Part shown: positions 45,601-47,932 of the stretch, piece by piece
How positions within the stretch are numbered: position 1 is the stretch's first letter
How the letters are laid out: the number at the start of each line of letters is the position of its first letter
Origin: Phoronis australis
Taxonomy: Eukaryota; Phoronida; Phoronidae
Length of the DNA: 47,932 nt
Direction of reading: 5' to 3'
Assembly (NCBI GenBank): GCA_002633005.1
Contig: NMRA01000853.1
Coordinates: forward strand, 1 to 47,932
Notes under the pieces: model-generated
Database searches by the model: none
Told to the model about the DNA's origin: nothing
The model's input: only the letters and a program-made list of their open reading frames with translations
Position numbers and translations under genes: made by a program

Positions 45601-47334
45601 AGTGGGCATTAGCTTTGCAAAGTGTTCACAAGTGACAAGATGGCCAGACATGGCTAGAAGTTCTCGCTACACTGTTTTCAATCCCAATGTATGAGTTTCT
45701 GACATGCAATCATCGAATACATTAGTTAGCGCTAAAAGTAACGACAGTAAACGTTATTCAAGTTACTTTTAGTACATGTAGCGTGACTTGACGTTTGTTC
45801 TCTTCACTCAAGCCGCTGTTTTGGCGCGCAGTGAAACATCTGAGCAGGGTAGAAGATCCCCCCCGTCTTCTGCCTATCAAATACATTATGATCACTGACA
45901 ATAAGTAGATTTCTACTGTTCTAATTCAAGTGGAAATAGCAACTCGTTTTGTAGACAGACTGCTCCAAGATTATGTCATCCAAAATTTTCTCTTTTAACC
46001 CCCTCTCCGTCTGTCATCACCCGTCATGACGATATAATCCCACCCGTCCAGTCTCTAATTACGTCATCCCAGTCAACCTCCCCCCATTTCGGAAGAGCCG
46101 GCAGTTCTCTGGAGATTCCATCCCGATGAGTCTTATGACTTATTAATGTATCTTTATAATTTTGACTTACGTTTGCCTTAGTTGTATTTTGCAATCAAAT
46201 AAAGTTGGCCGTTTCAACTATATCAAATCGTCATTCTTCATTTTCATTTTAAAAACACAAGCCGCTGTCCAAGATAATCCAGGAGCAAGAGTTGGATGAC
46301 GCAGTTCGTTGTGAATGGTGACGCATCCCTATTAAAGATGTTAATTAGTCATCTTCGTAGCTTTCATCTGACCTTTCTGGACGAAGACTTTAACGAACAT
46401 GATCTGCTCCACTTGCCTGAGTATGACACATTTCGCAACTTCTGTTGAATTTCAACTATTTTTGACACATCGAGTCTTACAATACCAAACGGTCCTTTTT
46501 AAGGGCCACTTGCGGCTAGCCTCGGGGTCCCAACGTGCGGCAGTTGGCATTCCAAGGCTAGAGGTCTGTGATTTCACACAGTGTAACTTTTTGTAAACCG
46601 CTAACGTACTTCAGAAGTCTTTTGAAATATGCTCCCTAAGAAACTTCCAGAAAGGTAGAATATCCGTGTTGTCTTCTCAGTGTTCTCAAGCTTGCTGATT
46701 TTACCAAATCCAATCGACAACTTCTGTAAATTACAAAATAGACAAACTCGCAAAGTATTTTCATTAACACAACAAAAACCCTTTTAACTTCAGTTTTGAG
46801 AACAATTTTTTTCTATTTTATTCAGAAATGTTCTGTTACCCTGTTTGTGTCGACGACGTTTCCTTTCTCCTAACATAGTATGTTTTCTCATCCATAGTTT
46901 TCGCACCGACGATTCCCTGTCTCAATGTTGTCAGGTAGGCTAACATTGTTTTTTCATGCTCAATGTCCCCCTGCCTGTCTTTGTGGTTCTCCCGTCACGA
47001 CGTTTCCCAGGTTCAAGTTTTCTTGACACCGACGATCCATCTTAAGAATGTCTCCCGGCCTGATACTAAGATATCTTTTCTAAGTTCTACGAAGTTTTAC
47101 GTGATTTTTAATGCTTTTTAATAGCAATTAAACATGTCGGTGAGAGTAGCTTCTTAGATGAAAAGATATTTTACAGGCTACAAGATATGCATCACGAATG
47201 CTGATAACTGTAACTGGTCGGGCTTTAAGAACAAACAAGGTCAAAAATACATCATCAGGGCGGACACTTGGCATTGTTATCTGATCAAGATCTTCAAAAA
47301 ACCGTTGTGCGTAAAGAACAAAGCAAAATTAGCG
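39568..47334 (+). CDS. Secreted Tae4-like (dae-type) amidase with Pro-Gly-Asp-Thr repeat stalk, 3' partial
   Basis: Four exons (39568-39615, 42953-43520, 44563-44706, 47177-47334) join with matched phases 0, 1, 1 and leave the window in phase 0, giving 306 residues so far. They encode a signal peptide (about 1-24), a low-complexity stalk (25 to about 195) of degenerate PPGDTT hexapeptides rich in possible O-glycosylation sites, and a domain with the W-to-C layout of type VI secretion amidase effector 4. That domain has a YGDTCGMRFSYTLYQL core with candidate nucleophile C242. Tae4 enzymes cut the D-Glu-mDAP bond of peptidoglycan. Published work describes animal dae genes derived from tae genes as secreted antibacterial factors. 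The exon with the catalytic His should lie to the right of the window. The Tae4 assignment is by motif recognition. Confidence 0.72.
39616..42952. other. Amidase gene intron 1
   Basis: This intron of about 3.3 kb begins GTTTGG and ends TTTCTGTTTCAG. It holds one LINE fragment (separate entry) and no other recognised feature. Confidence 0.5.
41770..42110 (+). pseudogene. LINE ORF2 C-terminal fragment in amidase intron 1
   Basis: One frame reads FHINLVTNSFLQKLKISNTN followed by ICSVCYHKQEALEHIF. This is the CxxC...H zinc-finger end of L1-like LINE ORF2 (TNxFLxKIKIxDSxxCxFCxxxxETLEHLF). The upstream part matches the diverged copy at 38390-38620. Confidence 0.72.
42953..43520 (+). CDS. Amidase gene exon 2: PGDTT hexapeptide-repeat stalk
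   Basis: The acceptor is TTATTTCTGTTTCAG and the donor is GCAG/GTATGA (exit phase 1). The exon is dominated by 18-bp tandem units encoding variants of PPGDTT and PPVDTT, with D, T, S and P nearly everywhere and almost no aromatic residues until the end. A single Cys (SPPCNET) sits near the 3' side. The composition is mucin-like and typical of secreted linker or stalk segments. The clean frame over about 570 bp with a single cryptic unit suggests selection on the coding frame. Open frames in other phases here are by-products of the 18-bp period. Confidence 0.75.
42975..43460 (+). repeat. 18-bp coding minisatellite
   Basis: Tandem 18-bp units around CCACCAGGGGACACCACT encode PPGDTT-type hexapeptides. 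The middle part, about 43160-43280, is nearly perfect and the flanks are degenerate. A longer period is visible where GATTCCGCTCCAACAGTGGA recurs at about 43088 and 43142, 54 bp apart (three units). Confidence 0.85.
43521..44562. other. Amidase gene intron 2
   Basis: It begins GTATGA and ends TTTTCGCAG. A short triplication of TTACAGCAGTG occurs at about 43705-43740. Otherwise nothing is recognised. Confidence 0.5.
44563..44706 (+). CDS. Amidase gene exon 3: Tae4-like N-terminal half with catalytic Cys
   Basis: Acceptor TAACTTTTCGCAG and donor CTGG/GTGAGT bound 144 nt, entering and leaving in phase 1. The exon gives FKVDLWAKYP, then ADMWKKAGF, then YGDTCGMRFSYTLYQL. In Tae4 amidases a Trp-containing segment precedes an NTCAxRxSYAL-type helix whose Cys is the nucleophile, and here that Cys is encoded at 44670-44672. 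The match in spacing and in the CxxRxSYxL helix is the main basis for the family call. Confidence 0.75.
44707..47176. other. Amidase gene intron 3
   Basis: It begins GTGAGT and ends TTTTACAG. It contains the second copy of the VTR-HEL segment (separate entry). No further exon is needed, because the phases of exons 3 and 4 match. Confidence 0.5.
45335..45443 (+). repeat. Conserved coding-like segment, copy 2
   Basis: The frame reads VTRCRERLVHELTCPDLANV then KEIDIRESARIVR before TAA, parallel to 22855-22965 (VTR-R---VHEL-----N--EID-I-RE-AR). Family unknown. It lies inside amidase intron 3. Confidence 0.45.
47177..47334 (+). CDS. Amidase gene exon 4: Tae4-like middle segment
   Basis: Acceptor ATATTTTACAG and donor GCG/GTAAGT (exit phase 0) bound it. 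The sequence has NADNCNWSGFKNKQGQKYII followed by RADTWHCYLIKIFKKP. The layout GxKYIIRADxxxxxLxKxFxKP is typical of the Tae4 region between the Cys helix and the strand bearing the catalytic His. Four cysteines across exons 3-4 could form disulfides suited to an extracellular enzyme. The His-containing part is not in the remaining 600 bases as far as I can see. Confidence 0.7.
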
Positions 47335-47932
47335 GTAAGTTATAGGATATAAAACGGCTACGGGCAAAGAAGGCTAGATTTTCCGAAGTAGTTTTCTCAG
47401 GGAATAATAATATTTCATGACCTTCTTCGACCATCTCACCTAATTGTCGTAAACAATGTCAGCGTCTACAATATACAACGGTGAAAAACACGGAGCAAAC
47501 CCTTACCACCCTTCAAAAAACACTTGCTACGCACCTAAGTTAGTTGACATGAGTTTTGTACCGCATTGTTGTGCTGCTAGGGTCAGGTAGTATCCAAACG
47601 CCATTATGTCGGCATGCTCTGATTCGCGAATGGCAATGATTGATACAAACTGGCTCGCGCACGTCATTCACTCAAACTGTATGCGCTGAGAGTGTCTCTG
47701 CGGTTGACAAGAGTGTGGTCAGTGGTTGGAGCTCGTTTCTGCCACCTGACAACGACATGAATTAAAGGCGAAGGCAACCTTTTTCCATGTCATTTTGAGC
47801 TAAAATAAGGTTGGTTGGTTATCCTAGACATATTTTCCACTTAATTACAGCTTTTCGTAATTTTATTAATTACTCGTCCTCTACTCCGGAAGTGACGTTT
47901 TAGGAGGCAAGCGTTTCCCGCCACTTGGTTTT
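47335..47932. other. Start of amidase intron 4, no further exon seen
   Basis: GTAAGT follows exon 4. I found no acceptor followed by the expected GH-containing strand of Tae4 in the remaining bases, so the gene continues beyond the window. Confidence 0.45.

Noticed and set aside
1-47932. CRISPR arrays, bacterial operons, ribosome binding sites or rRNA
   Set aside because: The sequence is intron-bearing eukaryotic DNA, and no spaced direct-repeat array or rRNA core was seen.

Overview
The window is animal (metazoan) nuclear DNA. It is AT-rich, its genes are split by GT-AG introns of up to about 12.6 kb, and it holds decayed copies of many transposon classes: LINEs, Ty3/gypsy, piggyBac, a Penelope-like endonuclease, foldback elements and hAT-like MITEs. 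This mix, together with the two host genes, points to a marine invertebrate such as a lancelet, hemichordate, mollusc or annelid. I cannot fix the species from sequence alone.

Host gene 1 (minus strand, 32594 down to 6399, running off the left edge). Nine exons can be read by eye, and every junction keeps the reading frame. Exons 1-6 encode a complete TKL/RIPK-like protein kinase domain. Exon 7 completes its C-terminal helix, exon 8 is a 61-nt linker, and exon 9 is a 1.18-kb exon with a PARP14-like N-terminal part (probable KH-like repeats) and the start of a macro domain. If the exons belong to one transcript, the product is a kinase-KH-macro protein of more than 738 residues, a fusion I do not recognise. 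The rest of the macro domain, and possibly a PARP catalytic domain, would lie left of position 1.

Host gene 2 (plus strand, 39568 to 47334, running off the right edge). Four phase-matched exons encode a signal peptide, a long Pro/Gly/Asp/Thr hexapeptide-repeat stalk, and a domain resembling the bacterial type VI secretion amidase effector Tae4 with its catalytic cysteine. This looks like a horizontally acquired, domesticated and secreted peptidoglycan amidase (dae-type). The exon expected to carry the catalytic histidine lies beyond the window.

Everything else is repeat-derived or unassigned. From left to right: foldback element 1 (1.7-5.1 kb); foldback element 2 of the same family with a nested hAT-like MITE (10.1-13.6 kb); a Ty3/gypsy integrase remnant (15.0-15.6 kb) and a hairpin (15.7 kb); LINE A (20.1-22.8 kb, plus) and LINE B (23.6-25.7 kb, minus), both inside kinase intron 1; a tandem array of about 425 bp (25.6-26.6 kb); a piggyBac remnant (34.4-35.1 kb, minus); LINE and Penelope-like fragments (35.9-42.1 kb). 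Both host genes look like innate-immunity or antibacterial factors, but nothing in the sequence shows that they work together.
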